Positions 60,127 to 64,000 of a stretch of 64,000 nucleotides of DNA are shown here, piece by piece (position 1 is the stretch's first letter; each line of letters starts with the position of its first letter). The position numbers and the translations under genes are program-made. Source of the stretch: Chanos chanos (taxonomy: Eukaryota; Chordata; Actinopteri; Gonorynchiformes; Chanidae); the NCBI RefSeq assembly GCF_902362185.1, contig NC_044497.1, positions 38,343,001-38,407,000 of the forward strand, in the 5' to 3' direction. The notes beneath the pieces were generated by a model. The model made no database searches and had not been told where the DNA came from. It was given only the letters and a program-made list of their open reading frames with translations.

Positions 60127-64000
<3,874 letters not shown>

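Overview
The window is vertebrate nuclear DNA, almost certainly from a teleost fish. It has spliced genes with GT-AG introns, a low gene density, many dinucleotide and pyrimidine microsatellites, an L2-type LINE tail and fold-back MITE-like repeats. All genes that can be named are vertebrate genes. Their order (ALDH7A1, PHAX, LMNB1, MARCHF3, C5orf63, MEGF10) matches human 5q23, so this is a conserved synteny block with two extra genes, a TIPIN-like gene and a LARP6-like gene.

Left part (1-10,340). A non-coding exon and promoter on the minus strand near 1,879-2,250 sit where MEGF10 would start; the window edge would then lie in its first intron. Next, on the minus strand, is a gene with a divergent Swi3/TIPIN domain (8,017 down to at least 4,769). 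It is head to head with the small glutaredoxin-like C5orf63 orthologue (about 9,604-10,331, plus).

Middle (10,500-31,500). march3 (marchf3, plus) has a probable non-coding first exon near 10,808, a long repeat-rich first intron and four coding exons (22,243-27,627). Its 3' end faces the 3' end of lmnb1.

Right-middle (29,820-44,654). lmnb1 (minus) is complete in eleven coding exons, giving 593 residues that end in the CaaX box CSIM.

Right part (45,000-64,000). An intergenic zone holds a perfect 36-bp hairpin, an L2 LINE 3' end, a second retroposon tail and a possible small single-exon gene. Then come a larp6 paralogue (plus, 50,894-52,520), phax (minus, 58,552-55,819), an initiator tRNA-Met gene (minus, 59,724-59,795) and the first eight coding exons of aldh7a1 (plus, 60,127 to the edge).

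The genes do not form one pathway. They cover the nuclear lamina (lmnb1), snRNA export (phax), translation (tRNA-iMet, larp6), lysine and aldehyde metabolism (aldh7a1), ubiquitin ligation (march3), thiol redox (C5orf63) and replication-fork protection (TIPIN-like). Exon limits were read by eye from splice consensus and frame phase. For lmnb1, phax, march3, larp6, C5orf63 and aldh7a1 all phases close without a frameshift.
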